A stretch of 34,561 nucleotides of DNA, from assembly GCA_947089135.1 (NCBI GenBank), contig CAMUJF010000023.1:1-34561 (forward strand). The letters are read 5' to 3'. The DNA comes from an uncultured Clostridia bacterium (GTDB lineage Bacteria; Bacillota; Clostridia; Oscillospirales; Ruminococcaceae). The notes under the pieces are model-generated. The model was not told the origin of the DNA. It saw only the letters and a program-made list of their open reading frames with translations, and did no database searches. Shown here piece by piece: positions 1 to 6,845 of this stretch (position 1 is the stretch's first letter; every line of letters starts with the position of its first letter). The position numbers were made by a program, and so were the translations under genes.

Positions 1-74
1 ATATATTTATTTATGGTTATTATTGGCATTTACACGGTTCTTTATTCAGACTCCGCTCCTGCACTGTTTTCAAG

Positions 75-258
75 TCAGTGCCGTTGTACAACAGCAGTGT
101 AGCTGATGTATGCCGTAAGCCTAAGCTTTCCCGCTGCACCTGTCATGGCTATTGTTGGGTTCTCTTTTCAGCTTGACAGTTATGTCCGCAGGATTTACGT
201 CTGCAAGCTGCTCTAATGCACTTTGACGTCGGGACGTTCCCTTTACCTTTGTGCGGAG
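75..258 (-). pseudogene. HIRAN-domain protein remnant
   Basis: The minus strand encodes a stretch with the look of a HIRAN domain: VKGTSRRQSALEQL, then ITVKLKREPNNSHD, matching the family pattern of a G-T/S-x-R-Q start followed by L-x-R-E-P-x-N-x-H-D. HIRAN domains are DNA-end-binding modules found alone or fused to helicases and nucleases. The frame breaks just after NNSHD. A neighbouring frame continues as GAAGKLRLTAYISYTAVVQ before a stop at 75-77, which fits the later G-Y-I part of the domain. The reading frame is therefore frameshifted and has no clear start or ribosome binding site. It abuts the transposase fragment at about 250. The family call rests on motif recognition only. Confidence 0.45.
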
Positions 259-598
259 TGCAGTTGCCTTGACGATTATCCAGCATTTTACAAGCACAAC
301 AGACATTATGAACAGCATGAAGGAACTGTTCAGCGATGTGCTACAAACGGTAATGGAGGCGGAACTTGAAGAAAAGCTTGGTTACGAAAAAAGCGAACGT
401 GTGTCGAATACAGACGAAAACGCAATGTCGAAAAATTACAGAAACGGATACTCGAAAAAGACGGTAAAAACGCAGCTTGGGGAGGTTGATGTCAAAATAC
501 CACGGGACAGAAACGGCAAATATGAGCCGCAAATTATCGAAAAATATAACCGAAACGCGGACGGAATGGAATAAAAAATTCTCGCGCTTTACTCCTGA
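251..598 (+). pseudogene. IS256-family transposase, N-terminal fragment
   Basis: The frame gives MKELFSDVLQTVMEAELEE, then KLGYEKSE, NYRNGYSKKTVKT, GEVDVKIPRDRNGKYEPQII and NADGME, which is the hallmark N-terminal region of IS256/Mutator-type DDE transposases. An in-frame TAA at 572-574 ends the open frame. The same frame then continues as KILALYS, the expected family continuation of GME-E-KILALYS, before a TGA at 596-598. One base change (GAA to TAA) plus a second stop thus interrupt it, and after that the similarity is lost. The catalytic DDE region, about three quarters of a normal transposase of roughly 400 residues, is missing. No terminal inverted repeats were identified. Confidence 0.8.
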
Positions 599-653
599 CA
601 TCTTTGTAATATTTGTAAAAAGTCGGTATTTTTTGAGATACCTACTTTTCGTG

Positions 654-788
654 TCAGGCGTTTGTATTGGAAAGTTTTTCAAGAGCGTGCTTTATTTCGT
701 AAACAATAGCAGTCGTTTCCCTGTCATAATCGGAATAAATATCGTCCTCGTCATCATCTTCGGGAACGTCCCCGATGTAGTCAAGCAT
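654..788 (-). CDS. Possible 44-residue acidic ORF or gene remnant
   Basis: On the minus strand a frame starting at an internal ATG reads MLDYIGDVPEDDDEDD, then IYSDYDRETTAIVYEIKHAL and EKLSNTNA, then stop. The composition is protein-like: an acidic linker followed by an amphipathic helix. The frame extends about ten codons upstream to a stop without another start, and no good ribosome binding site is seen. I do not recognise the family. It sits between a broken transposase and a broken recombinase, so it may be the tail of a cargo gene of a lost mobile element. Confidence 0.3.
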   Translation of the reverse strand: MLDYIGDVPEDDDEDDIYSDYDRETTAIVYEIKHALEKLSNTNA

Positions 789-820
789 TTCACTAAGGCA
801 TATGATTGAGTTTTAATAGG

Positions 821-984
821 AACACTGTAATATCAAGACCTTTGGCTACTGGCTGTACAAATCTACAAACGACCTTGCGCTTGTACAGAAAATTTTCGGT
901 CACAGAACGCAGCTTGATACTCTTCGTTACATCGGTATGGAACAGGAATATATTGCCAATGCTACGTCCGCGCTCGTTTTGTGA
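821..984 (+). pseudogene. Tyrosine recombinase (integrase) C-terminal remnant
   Basis: The plus strand from 835 reads KTFGYWLYKSTNDLALVQKI, then FGHRTQLDTLRYIGMEQEYI and ANATSALVL, then stop. This is the end of the catalytic domain of phage-type tyrosine recombinases: the H/K-x-x-R-K-T-F region, the G-H-R/S motif and the T-L-R-Y-I-G segment carrying the nucleophilic tyrosine. Just upstream the H-x-L-R part is scrambled by a small deletion (GGAACACTGTAATATC), and nothing earlier is recognisable, so only about 50 of 300-400 residues survive. It points toward the 3' end of tRNA-Thr 165 bases away, as expected for an integrase beside its attachment site. Confidence 0.7.
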
Positions 985-1100
985 TTTACCGAAATGTAAC
1001 ACACTTGGTGTTTGACCCACATTTTGACCCGTATATTTACGTTTGTTTGGTGATCTTTAACTTCTTTTACAATAATTTTTATAAGGAGAATGTGCAAATA

Positions 1101-1142
1101 AATTCCCCACAAACAGCGATACAACGCCATTTGCGGGGAATT
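1101..1142 (-). terminator. Putative tRNA-Thr terminator hairpin
   Basis: Read on the minus strand just after tRNA-Thr, AATTCCCCGCAAA pairs with TTTGTGGGGAATT (13 pairs, one G-U) around a 16-base loop. The following T-run is weak (TATTTGC), so efficiency is uncertain. Confidence 0.5.
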
Positions 1143-1148
1143 GTCATC

Positions 1149-1224
1149 TGGAGCTGGTGAACGGACTCGAACCCCCGACCTGCGCATTACGAATGCGCTG
1201 CTCTACCGACTGAGCTACACCAGC
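1149..1224 (-). tRNA. tRNA-Thr (anticodon CGT)
   Basis: A complete cloverleaf on the minus strand. The acceptor starts GCTGGTG, the D-arm contains AGCTCAGTCGGTAGAGC, and the anticodon stem GCGCA/TGCGC closes loop TTCGTAA with anticodon CGT. The T-arm is GGGGGTTCGAGTCC, with discriminator T and an encoded CCA end at 1149-1151. It would read ACG codons. Its 3' end faces the decayed mobile DNA at 1-984, making it a plausible old integration site. Confidence 0.95.
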
Positions 1225-1266
1225 ATATTAAATTTTGCCAAAAGACTTAAACAGCCTTTCCCAAGA

Positions 1267-1288
1267 GGTCAACAAAACATTGTTGACC
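1267..1288. repeat. Inverted repeat in the tRNA-Thr leader
   Basis: GGTCAACA and TGTTGACC form a perfect 8-base inverted repeat around AAACAT. It lies between the tRNA-Thr promoter (1394-1422) and the tRNA, so it could be an RNA hairpin in the precursor or a protein-binding site. The 1225-1585 stretch without a gene otherwise holds only the two divergent promoters. Confidence 0.5.
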
Positions 1289-1393
1289 GGCGCATGCAAT
1301 TAAATCGTAAGTACATAATAAGCCGTACAGCCGATACGGTTACAAACAAGCCGCTATGCCAATTAAGTTATTCCGGCAAACTGATACTTATAA

Positions 1394-1422
1394 ATTATAT
1401 ACGCATATTTGAAAAAAGTCAA
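1394..1422 (-). promoter_or_regulatory. Promoter for tRNA-Thr
   Basis: On the minus strand, TTGACT at 1422-1417, a 17-base spacer, then TATAAT at 1399-1394: a near-consensus vegetative promoter. The predicted transcript runs about 160 bases before the tRNA, so the precursor has a long leader. Confidence 0.7.
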
Positions 1423-1441
1423 GAGAATTTTGAAAAATTGT

Positions 1442-1470
1442 TTGAAATTCAAAAAAAAGTATGGTATAAT
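1442..1470 (+). promoter_or_regulatory. Promoter for the signal-peptidase-fold gene
   Basis: TTGAAA at 1442-1447, 17-base spacer, TATAAT at 1465-1470 preceded by TGG. It is divergent from the tRNA-Thr promoter and lies about 110 bases upstream of the ATG at 1586. Confidence 0.75.
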
Positions 1471-1585
1471 AAAAATAATATTATGAATTTTGTACCGCTC
1501 CAAAATTTAAAATACGATTTTACGCGCCGTACTGCGGTATGTCTCCAACGCTGCCGCAGGGTCACGCCCGTCCAGGAGGTTTGTT

Positions 1586-2884
1586 ATGTCCCGTTCCAAA
1601 AACCCCGATAAAAAAATATCAGCCGCTTCGGTAATCGAAATAATCTTTATAGTAATTCTTGTTCTTGCCATGGCGGTAATGCTTGCATTTAATTTTCTCT
1701 TTAAAAAAGACAATTCAAGCGCAACATTTATGGGCTACAGCTTTTACAATACAAAGGCTGTAAATATGCTGCCTGATTTTCCTAAAAATACTGTAGTAAT
1801 AGCAAAAGCGTCCGAGATAGAAAATATCAAGGAAAACTCCGTTATATTGTGTGAGATCGGAGAACGCACCGCGCTTATCCGCGTGGTAGGAATTCAGGAG
1901 GAAGACGGCAAAACCTATTATGTGGTAAAATTTGATACCGCTCCGTCCAACGAGACCTATCGCGTTGAATCCGGTTCGATTATTGCAAAAGCTATGTGGC
2001 AGATAAACGGTCTGGGATCGTTTCTTGAGTTTGCTACCTCGGCAGTGGGCATAGTGATTGCAGTGGTTATCCCGCTTATTTTCATCATTGCGATCCAAGT
2101 GTCAAGGATACTCGGCATCAGACGGCTTGAGGACGAAGCGGCTGCTCTGGGCGACATTGACGAATTTATTCAGTCGAGAGACGAAGAATCTCCCGCTGCC
2201 GTTACTTTTACGGAGCCTAAATTCATTGAAGACGTTACCGGAAAGCTCCCGCAGGTAGGACGCGAACGAATGCGCGAACCGGAACCCCGCCCCGAAAAGG
2301 TTCTGTCGTTTGACAACCGCGGACGCGCGGAGTATTCGGAACGGGCGGCGGAGGAAAAGAAAGAGTCCCCGCTGTTTACATACGACCGTCTTCCCGGCAA
2401 AAATGAAGCTGTCCGCAGGGAGCCTGTACACGCTGGAATGGACAGCGGCAAACCGGGACGCTCGCAGGCAGCGCCCGCAGACGAGCTGTATCTGAACCGT
2501 CCCACAAAGATAGAACCCGAAAAAAGAAAAACGGACGAGCTTTTTGAAAAGTACGCTTCCTCGGAAAAGGGCGAGCCTGTAGTATTTACGCCGCACCTCA
2601 GCAATATAATCCCAGACAGCATTGCCGCCGTTCAGGAGGAAACTGCCTCAGTCAGAAAGCCGAACTTCGACGACAGTGTAAAAGCATATTTTGAAAAAGA
2701 AAAAAGCGTTTCCCAAAGCGTACAAGAAACAGAGAATTTCTTAGCTGAGGAAAAGCCGGCGATACCCGAAAACGCTGTGCTTCCCAAAGAGACCATTGCT
2801 CCCCCCAAAAAGCAGAAAAGCAGCAAGGCTCTTGCCGAGCTTATGAGCATTATCGACGCGGAGGAGACCCGTCTGAAAAAATAA
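1586..2884 (+). CDS. Degenerate signal-peptidase I (SipW-like) fold membrane protein
   Basis: 432 residues, ATG preceded by AGGAGG at good spacing. Hydrophobic helices lie at about 15-38 and 151-173. Between them is a beta-rich domain of about 110 residues that follows the SipW/signal peptidase I plan: GYSFYNTKAVNMLPDF, NTVVIAK, IKENSVILCEI, ALIRVVGIQEEDGKTYYVVK, ESGSIIAKA, and NGLGSF before the second helix. In active enzymes the nucleophile is the second Ser of S-G-S-M-x-P; here that position is Asn60 (AVNMLP). The general base before R-I/V-V is also not Lys or His (LIRVV). The protein is therefore probably not a peptidase. Residues 180-432 form a long, charged, low-complexity, probably cytosolic tail rich in Glu, Lys and Pro. 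It is a single-gene unit with a promoter and terminator of its own. The role is unknown; a structural or regulatory role is inferred. Confidence 0.75.
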   Translation: MSRSKNPDKKISAASVIEIIFIVILVLAMAVMLAFNFLFKKDNSSATFMGYSFYNTKAVNMLPDFPKNTVVIAKASEIENIKENSVILCEIGERTALIRVVGIQEEDGKTYYVVKFDTAPSNETYRVESGSIIAKAMWQINGLGSFLEFATSAVGIVIAVVIPLIFIIAIQVSRILGIRRLEDEAAALGDIDEFIQSRDEESPAAVTFTEPKFIEDVTGKLPQVGRERMREPEPRPEKVLSFDNRGRAEYSERAAEEKKESPLFTYDRLPGKNEAVRREPVHAGMDSGKPGRSQAAPADELYLNRPTKIEPEKRKTDELFEKYASSEKGEPVVFTPHLSNIIPDSIAAVQEETASVRKPNFDDSVKAYFEKEKSVSQSVQETENFLAEEKPAIPENAVLPKETIAPPKKQKSSKALAELMSIIDAEETRLKK

Positions 2885-2892
2885 GCTTCGCA

Positions 2893-2932
2893 AAACGTCC
2901 CTGAGCCTCCGGTAATGCTCAGGGACGTTTTT
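2893..2932 (+). terminator. Strong rho-independent terminator
   Basis: AAACGTCCCTGAGC pairs perfectly with GCTCAGGGACGTTT (14 pairs) around a 10-base loop, with the T-run overlapping the end of the stem. It ends the 1586-2884 transcript. Confidence 0.9.
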
Positions 2933-2977
2933 AGTGAAATGATATATTGAAGCAATAAAATAATCGGAGGTATTGTT

Positions 2978-3910
2978 ATGTCTAAAATTTATACGTCTGT
3001 CGACCGGCTGATCGGCAAAACGCCTCTTCTGGAGTTTACGCATATTGAAAAAGCGTACGGTCTGAAAGCAAAGATCATAGCAAAGCTTGAATATCTTAAC
3101 CCCGCCGGCTCCATAAAGGATCGCGTCGCAAAAGCAATGATCGACGCTGCCGAAGAGAGCGGAGAACTCTCTTCCGATTCCGTTATTATCGAGCCTACTT
3201 CGGGCAACACGGGAATCGGTCTTGCAGCGGTAGCCGCCGCAAGAGGTTACAGAGTTATTATCGTAATGCCCGAAACAATGTCCGCAGAGCGCCGTCAGCT
3301 AATGAAAGCTTACGGAGCCGAGCTTGTGCTGACCGAAGGAGCACAAGGAATGAAAGGCGCTATTGCCAAAGCAGAGGAATTGTCAAAGGAAATACCCGGC
3401 AGCTATATTCCCGGACAGTTTGTAAATCCTGCCAACCCCAAAGCTCACCGTGAAACCACAGGTCCCGAAATATATGAAGATACCGACGGAAAAGTAGATA
3501 TCCTGGTTGCCGGAGTCGGAACAGGAGGCACAATAACAGGCGTAGGCGAATATTTGAAATCCCAAAACCCCGAAGTGAAGATCGTTGCTGTAGAGCCCGC
3601 CGCTTCCCCAGTACTTTCAACTGGCGAAGCGGGTGCGCATAAAATTCAGGGCATAGGCGCAGGCTTTGTTCCCGACGTTCTGAATACAAGCGTTTATGAC
3701 GAAGTAATTCCTGTAACCGACGAAGACGCGTTTGCAGCGGCAAAACTGATCGGAAGAAACGAAGGCATACTTGTGGGGATATCCTCCGGAGCAGCAGCTT
3801 TCGCCGCGGTCGAGCTTGCAAAGCGTCCCGAAAACAAGGGAAAAAATATTGTGGTAATACTCCCTGACACAGGCGACCGTTATTTATCAACACCGTCTTT
3901 TGCAGATTAG
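2978..3910 (+). CDS. cysK: Cysteine synthase (O-acetylserine sulfhydrylase)
   Basis: 310 residues, the normal length for CysK. It makes cysteine from O-acetylserine and sulfide with pyridoxal phosphate in the cytosol. The cofactor lysine is Lys47 in NPAGSIKDRV. The substrate-binding loop TSGNTG is at 74-79 and the phosphate-binding loop GTGGT at 181-185. Both are intact, as is the C-terminal SSGAA segment. The start ATG has CGGAGG upstream. The gene stands alone after a strong terminator, with no serine acetyltransferase (cysE) next to it. No T-box or other leader fits in the 45 bases between terminator and start. A cysM-type or cystathionine beta-synthase-type specificity cannot be fully excluded from sequence alone. 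Confidence 0.93.
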   Translation: MSKIYTSVDRLIGKTPLLEFTHIEKAYGLKAKIIAKLEYLNPAGSIKDRVAKAMIDAAEESGELSSDSVIIEPTSGNTGIGLAAVAAARGYRVIIVMPETMSAERRQLMKAYGAELVLTEGAQGMKGAIAKAEELSKEIPGSYIPGQFVNPANPKAHRETTGPEIYEDTDGKVDILVAGVGTGGTITGVGEYLKSQNPEVKIVAVEPAASPVLSTGEAGAHKIQGIGAGFVPDVLNTSVYDEVIPVTDEDAFAAAKLIGRNEGILVGISSGAAAFAAVELAKRPENKGKNIVVILPDTGDRYLSTPSFAD

Positions 3911-4016
3911 AGCGCGTTCACATAAACCGATAGATCAGCGCAACCGCGGGTTGCAAAAGTTCCACGCCTGGTTGGTGGATTTTTCTGCCGCAATGCTGTA
4001 TAATATACTACACGCT

Positions 4017-4167
4017 ATTTCAAACAATACAATTGTTTGAAATGCCGCCATTGGCGGCTTGCAAAGCTTTTAGCTTTGCGCGGGCAGTATGAACGGCGGC
4101 TCTACAGCGGCTTTGCCGCCGACCGGCAATTTTATTGCCGGTATTGCAAAATTGTAAATTTTGCAAT
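4017..4167. repeat. Cluster of six nearly abutting stem-loops
   Basis: Six perfect inverted repeats follow one another almost without gaps: 4017-4043 (11-bp arms, loop TACAA), 4044-4058 (GCCGCC/GGCGGC, loop ATT), 4061-4079 (GCAAAGCT/AGCTTTGC, loop TTT), 4094-4121 (CGGCGGC/GCCGCCG), 4122-4142 (ACCGGCAAT/ATTGCCGGT, loop TTT) and 4143-4167 (ATTGCAAAAT/ATTTTGCAAT). Together they fill half of the 300-base gap between cysK and the next gene. No reading frame is evident. This looks like a mosaic intergenic repeat element; no second copy occurs in this window. Confidence 0.8.
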
Positions 4168-4212
4168 AGAGCCTCGTATAAAATCACAGTAAAATGAAAG
4201 GCGGCGATAATA

Positions 4213-5076
4213 TTGACAATAGGCGACCAAATACAAAAGCTGCGTACCGAAAAGGGTCTGACCCAAGAACGCTTTGCTGAACTTATGGAGGTATCAAGGC
4301 AGTCCGTTTCAAAATGGGAGCTGGGACAAGCCATTCCCGACGTGGAAAAAATCATACGCATGAGCGAGCTGTTTGACGTTTCCACGGACACAATTTTGCT
4401 CCGAAATCCCGACAGCGGGCAGGAGAACCCCAATCCCCTGCATTTGGGCAGCGTTTACCTTGTGGTAAAGAATTTTGAAAAGTCCGTGGAATTCTATGAA
4501 AAATTTCTCGGCGTAACGGCGGACGGACGCTGCCGCAGCGGAAACAAATTCGTGTCGTTCTATTTCGACAGCAAGTGCATTTCCCTGATGAACGAAAGCA
4601 ATCTCTACGGGCACTGTACCGATCTTGACAGTCCCTACAAGTTTGTGCAGAACTACTGGGTGGAGGACCTAGCTATGGAGCATGAGCGGGTAAAGTACCT
4701 GAATATAGGCTATGTAACCGAAATTCTTGAAGCGTACCCCACTTATCATTATTTTCATCTTACCGACCCCGACAATAATATTATTGAAGTTACAGGAGGC
4801 TATCACATGGATACTTATGTATGTCAGAGCTGCGGAATGAATATGCAGCCGGAACTTTTCGGAAAAAACGCTGACGGAAGTCCCAACAACGAATACTGCA
4901 AATACTGCTTCCCCGACGGAAAATTCTCTAAAGACGAGACTATGGAAGAGATGATAGAAAGCAATTTGCAGTTCCTTGACGAGATGAACAGGGAGGACGG
5001 GACAAACCTTACCCCCGACGAAGCGAGGGCGGAAATGATGAAATATTTCCCGACCCTGAAACGCTGGAGGCGATAG
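4213..5076 (+). CDS. HTH - glyoxalase-like - zinc-ribbon fusion protein
   Basis: 287 residues with a TTG start; the only nearby upstream ATG (4194) is in another frame, and AAAGGCGG lies at good spacing. Residues 3-60 are a Cro/CI-type helix-turn-helix (GDQIQKLRTEKGLTQERFAE, then VSRQSVSKWELGQAIPDVEK). Residues about 76-196 are a glyoxalase/bleomycin-resistance (VOC) domain: LGSVYLVVKNFEKSVEFYEK at the start and HYFHLTDPDNNIIEV at the end. Residues 202-287 are a putative zinc-ribbon domain with Cys204, Cys207, Cys229 and Cys232 (CQSCGMNMQPELFG, CKYC). Each domain is common, but the triple fusion suggests a regulator that senses a small molecule or metal. DNA target and ligand are unknown. It converges on hemW with a 1-base gap and no visible terminator between them. 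Confidence 0.85.
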   Translation: MTIGDQIQKLRTEKGLTQERFAELMEVSRQSVSKWELGQAIPDVEKIIRMSELFDVSTDTILLRNPDSGQENPNPLHLGSVYLVVKNFEKSVEFYEKFLGVTADGRCRSGNKFVSFYFDSKCISLMNESNLYGHCTDLDSPYKFVQNYWVEDLAMEHERVKYLNIGYVTEILEAYPTYHYFHLTDPDNNIIEVTGGYHMDTYVCQSCGMNMQPELFGKNADGSPNNEYCKYCFPDGKFSKDETMEEMIESNLQFLDEMNREDGTNLTPDEARAEMMKYFPTLKRWRR

Positions 5077-5077
5077 G

Positions 5078-6139
5078 TCAGCCGATAAGACGGCATATAA
5101 TTTCATTTGACACAAGGCAGCCCTCAGGCGTAAGCAGGAGAGCGCCTTGTTCTTTTTTTACCAGACCGCTTTTCAGCAGCGGCTCCGCACGGCTTTCCGC
5201 TTCGGGTAAGTCCGCAAGCCGCAGTCCCTCTTTGGTCAGCCGCAAAGCAAGCATGGCTTTTTCCTCTGTGTCTCCGCCCGTACCGAGAGAAACCCGCTCC
5301 TGCAAAGCGTCTGAAATAAATTTTTCCGTATCGGGAGGACAGTAAAACCTTTCGCCGTCCAAAAAGCTGTGCGCCGACGGACCTATTCCGAAATATTCCT
5401 CACACCGCCAGTATTTCAGATTATGACGACACTCGAACTCCTTTCGGGCAAAATTGGATATTTCGTACTGTTCAAAGCCTGCCGCCGAAAGTCTTTCCAC
5501 AGTCATAAGGTACATATCCGCCGTTTCGTCCTCATTGGGAAGCTTTTCCGTCAAAGACTTGTCAAGCGAAAGCGGAGTACCCTTTTCAACCTTCAGCAGG
5601 TAAGCGGAAACGTGAGTAAGCGGCAGCTCCAAAAGCCGTTCAAGAGTATTGTTCAGACTTTCCGCAGTCTGCAATGGAGTTGCAAGCATAAGGTCTGCGC
5701 TGATATTTTCAAAGCCCGCGCGGTACGCCGAAAGGACGGCTTCACACGCCTTATCCGCGTTATGGAGCCGTCCCAGAGCAGCAAGCTCACCGTCGTTAAG
5801 GGACTGTATCCCGAAAGAAACACGGTTCACCCCCGCGGATTTCAGTCCGCAAAGATAGGAAAAATCCGCGCTTTCGGGATTGCATTCCATAGAAATTTCC
5901 GCACCGTCCGAGATATCGGCGGCTGACAGAATATCCGATATCTGTTCAGCCGTAAGCAACGAGGGAGTCCCTCCGCCGAAATAAACCGTGCCGTACGTCA
6001 GTCCCGCAGCCTTGATATTTCGTATTACCGCGCGGACATAAGCGTCTGTTCGGGACATATCCGCCGCAGAATAAAAATCGCAGTACAGACATTTCCTTTT
6101 GCAGAACGGCACATGAACGTAAAGACCGATGCTCTGCAA
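5078..6139 (-). CDS. hemW: HemW-like radical SAM protein
   Basis: 353 residues. The start is TTG at 6139-6137 (reads LQSIG), with a GGGGGCGGA ribosome site overlapping the end of the upstream gene. The radical SAM motif is C13-x3-C17-x2-C20 in PFCKRKCLYCDF. GGGTPSLL, the ECNPES strand, RVSFGIQSLND and the HemW-typical YEISNFAR and CRHNLKYW are all present, as is a short winged C-terminal domain. HemW proteins were long annotated as oxygen-independent coproporphyrinogen oxidases but act in heme delivery. The N-terminal Cys pattern here is the HemW type (C-x3-C-x2-C without the extra HemN Cys). It is probably cotranscribed with the HTH-desulfoferrodoxin gene, 13 bases upstream. Confidence 0.9.
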   Translation of the reverse strand: MQSIGLYVHVPFCKRKCLYCDFYSAADMSRTDAYVRAVIRNIKAAGLTYGTVYFGGGTPSLLTAEQISDILSAADISDGAEISMECNPESADFSYLCGLKSAGVNRVSFGIQSLNDGELAALGRLHNADKACEAVLSAYRAGFENISADLMLATPLQTAESLNNTLERLLELPLTHVSAYLLKVEKGTPLSLDKSLTEKLPNEDETADMYLMTVERLSAAGFEQYEISNFARKEFECRHNLKYWRCEEYFGIGPSAHSFLDGERFYCPPDTEKFISDALQERVSLGTGGDTEEKAMLALRLTKEGLRLADLPEAESRAEPLLKSGLVKKEQGALLLTPEGCLVSNEIICRLIG

Positions 6140-6152
6140 AGCGTCCGCCCCC

Positions 6153-6737
6153 TTAAAGCTTTGTTTTCATAAGACCGTGTTCAGAGCAGTAAAAGTACAG
6201 CTCCCCGCCGCCTATCCGCGGAAGACGTGCGGAAGCGTCCTGCTCTGGATAAAGCCTTTGCAGATATACCCTGTCGCAGCCCGTAACAGCTGCGAACGAA
6301 ATGTAGTGCAGCTTTTTCATCTCATGTGGAAAAGTCACATAAAATTCGTCGTCAATAATTTCGGTTTTGGGAGAATGTCCCTCGTCGGGAGCCGCAGCTT
6401 CAAGCGGCGGGAGCTTTCTTCCGCAGCAGGATATATCTGCCGCAGTTGCCGCCGTAAAAATGTTTCCGCATTCGGGACACACATAAAATTTCATTCGTTT
6501 CATATTTCCTCCGTTCCGACCGCACAGGTTCAGTTCGCCGCTGAGAAGAGTTTCAACGGGTACTTCGAACAGTGAAGCGATGCTGTCGAGAACGGATATA
6601 TCGGGACAGCCCAGTCCCCGTTCCCATTTTGACACAGCCTTGTCGCTGACGAAAAGCTGTTCGGCGATTTCTCGCTGGGTCATGCACCGTTCCGTTCTGA
6701 GCTGTTTCAGAAGCGCACCGACCTTTTTGCAGTCCAT
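6153..6737 (-). CDS. HTH - desulfoferrodoxin (superoxide reductase) fusion
   Basis: 194 residues from the ATG at 6737, chosen because GAAAGGAAA precedes it; a longer frame to 6770 lacks a site. Residues 4-66 are a Cro/CI helix-turn-helix (KQLRTERCMTQREIAE, SDKAVSKWERGLGCPD). Residues 84-108 match the desulforedoxin centre I: Cys87, Cys90, Cys104 and Cys105. Residues 119-190 match the superoxide reductase centre II. Its four His and one Cys iron ligands appear as His121 (GHSP), His138 (FPHEM), His144 (LHYI), Cys184 and His187 (CSEHGL), with the family spacing for the last four. The Lys that usually precedes the first His is Gly120. The protein could be an iron- or superoxide-sensing repressor, or a reductase that also binds DNA. 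It is followed by hemW in the same direction. Confidence 0.85.
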   Translation of the reverse strand: MDCKKVGALLKQLRTERCMTQREIAEQLFVSDKAVSKWERGLGCPDISVLDSIASLFEVPVETLLSGELNLCGRNGGNMKRMKFYVCPECGNIFTAATAADISCCGRKLPPLEAAAPDEGHSPKTEIIDDEFYVTFPHEMKKLHYISFAAVTGCDRVYLQRLYPEQDASARLPRIGGGELYFYCSEHGLMKTKL

Positions 6738-6845
6738 AAAAGATTTTCCTTTCTGTAGTTGGTAGGTCAATTATAGCATGAAACGAAAATACCGTCAATA
6801 AACGGAAAGTAGAGAAAGACCGGTAAATTGCCGGAGACGCTGCTT

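Noticed and set aside
1141..1611. 156-codon plus-strand frame over tRNA-Thr
   Set aside because: It covers a tRNA on the other strand and two promoters and has no plausible start signal.
2932..2978. T-box or S-box leader before cysK
   Set aside because: Only 45 bases separate the upstream terminator and the start codon, too short for such an element.
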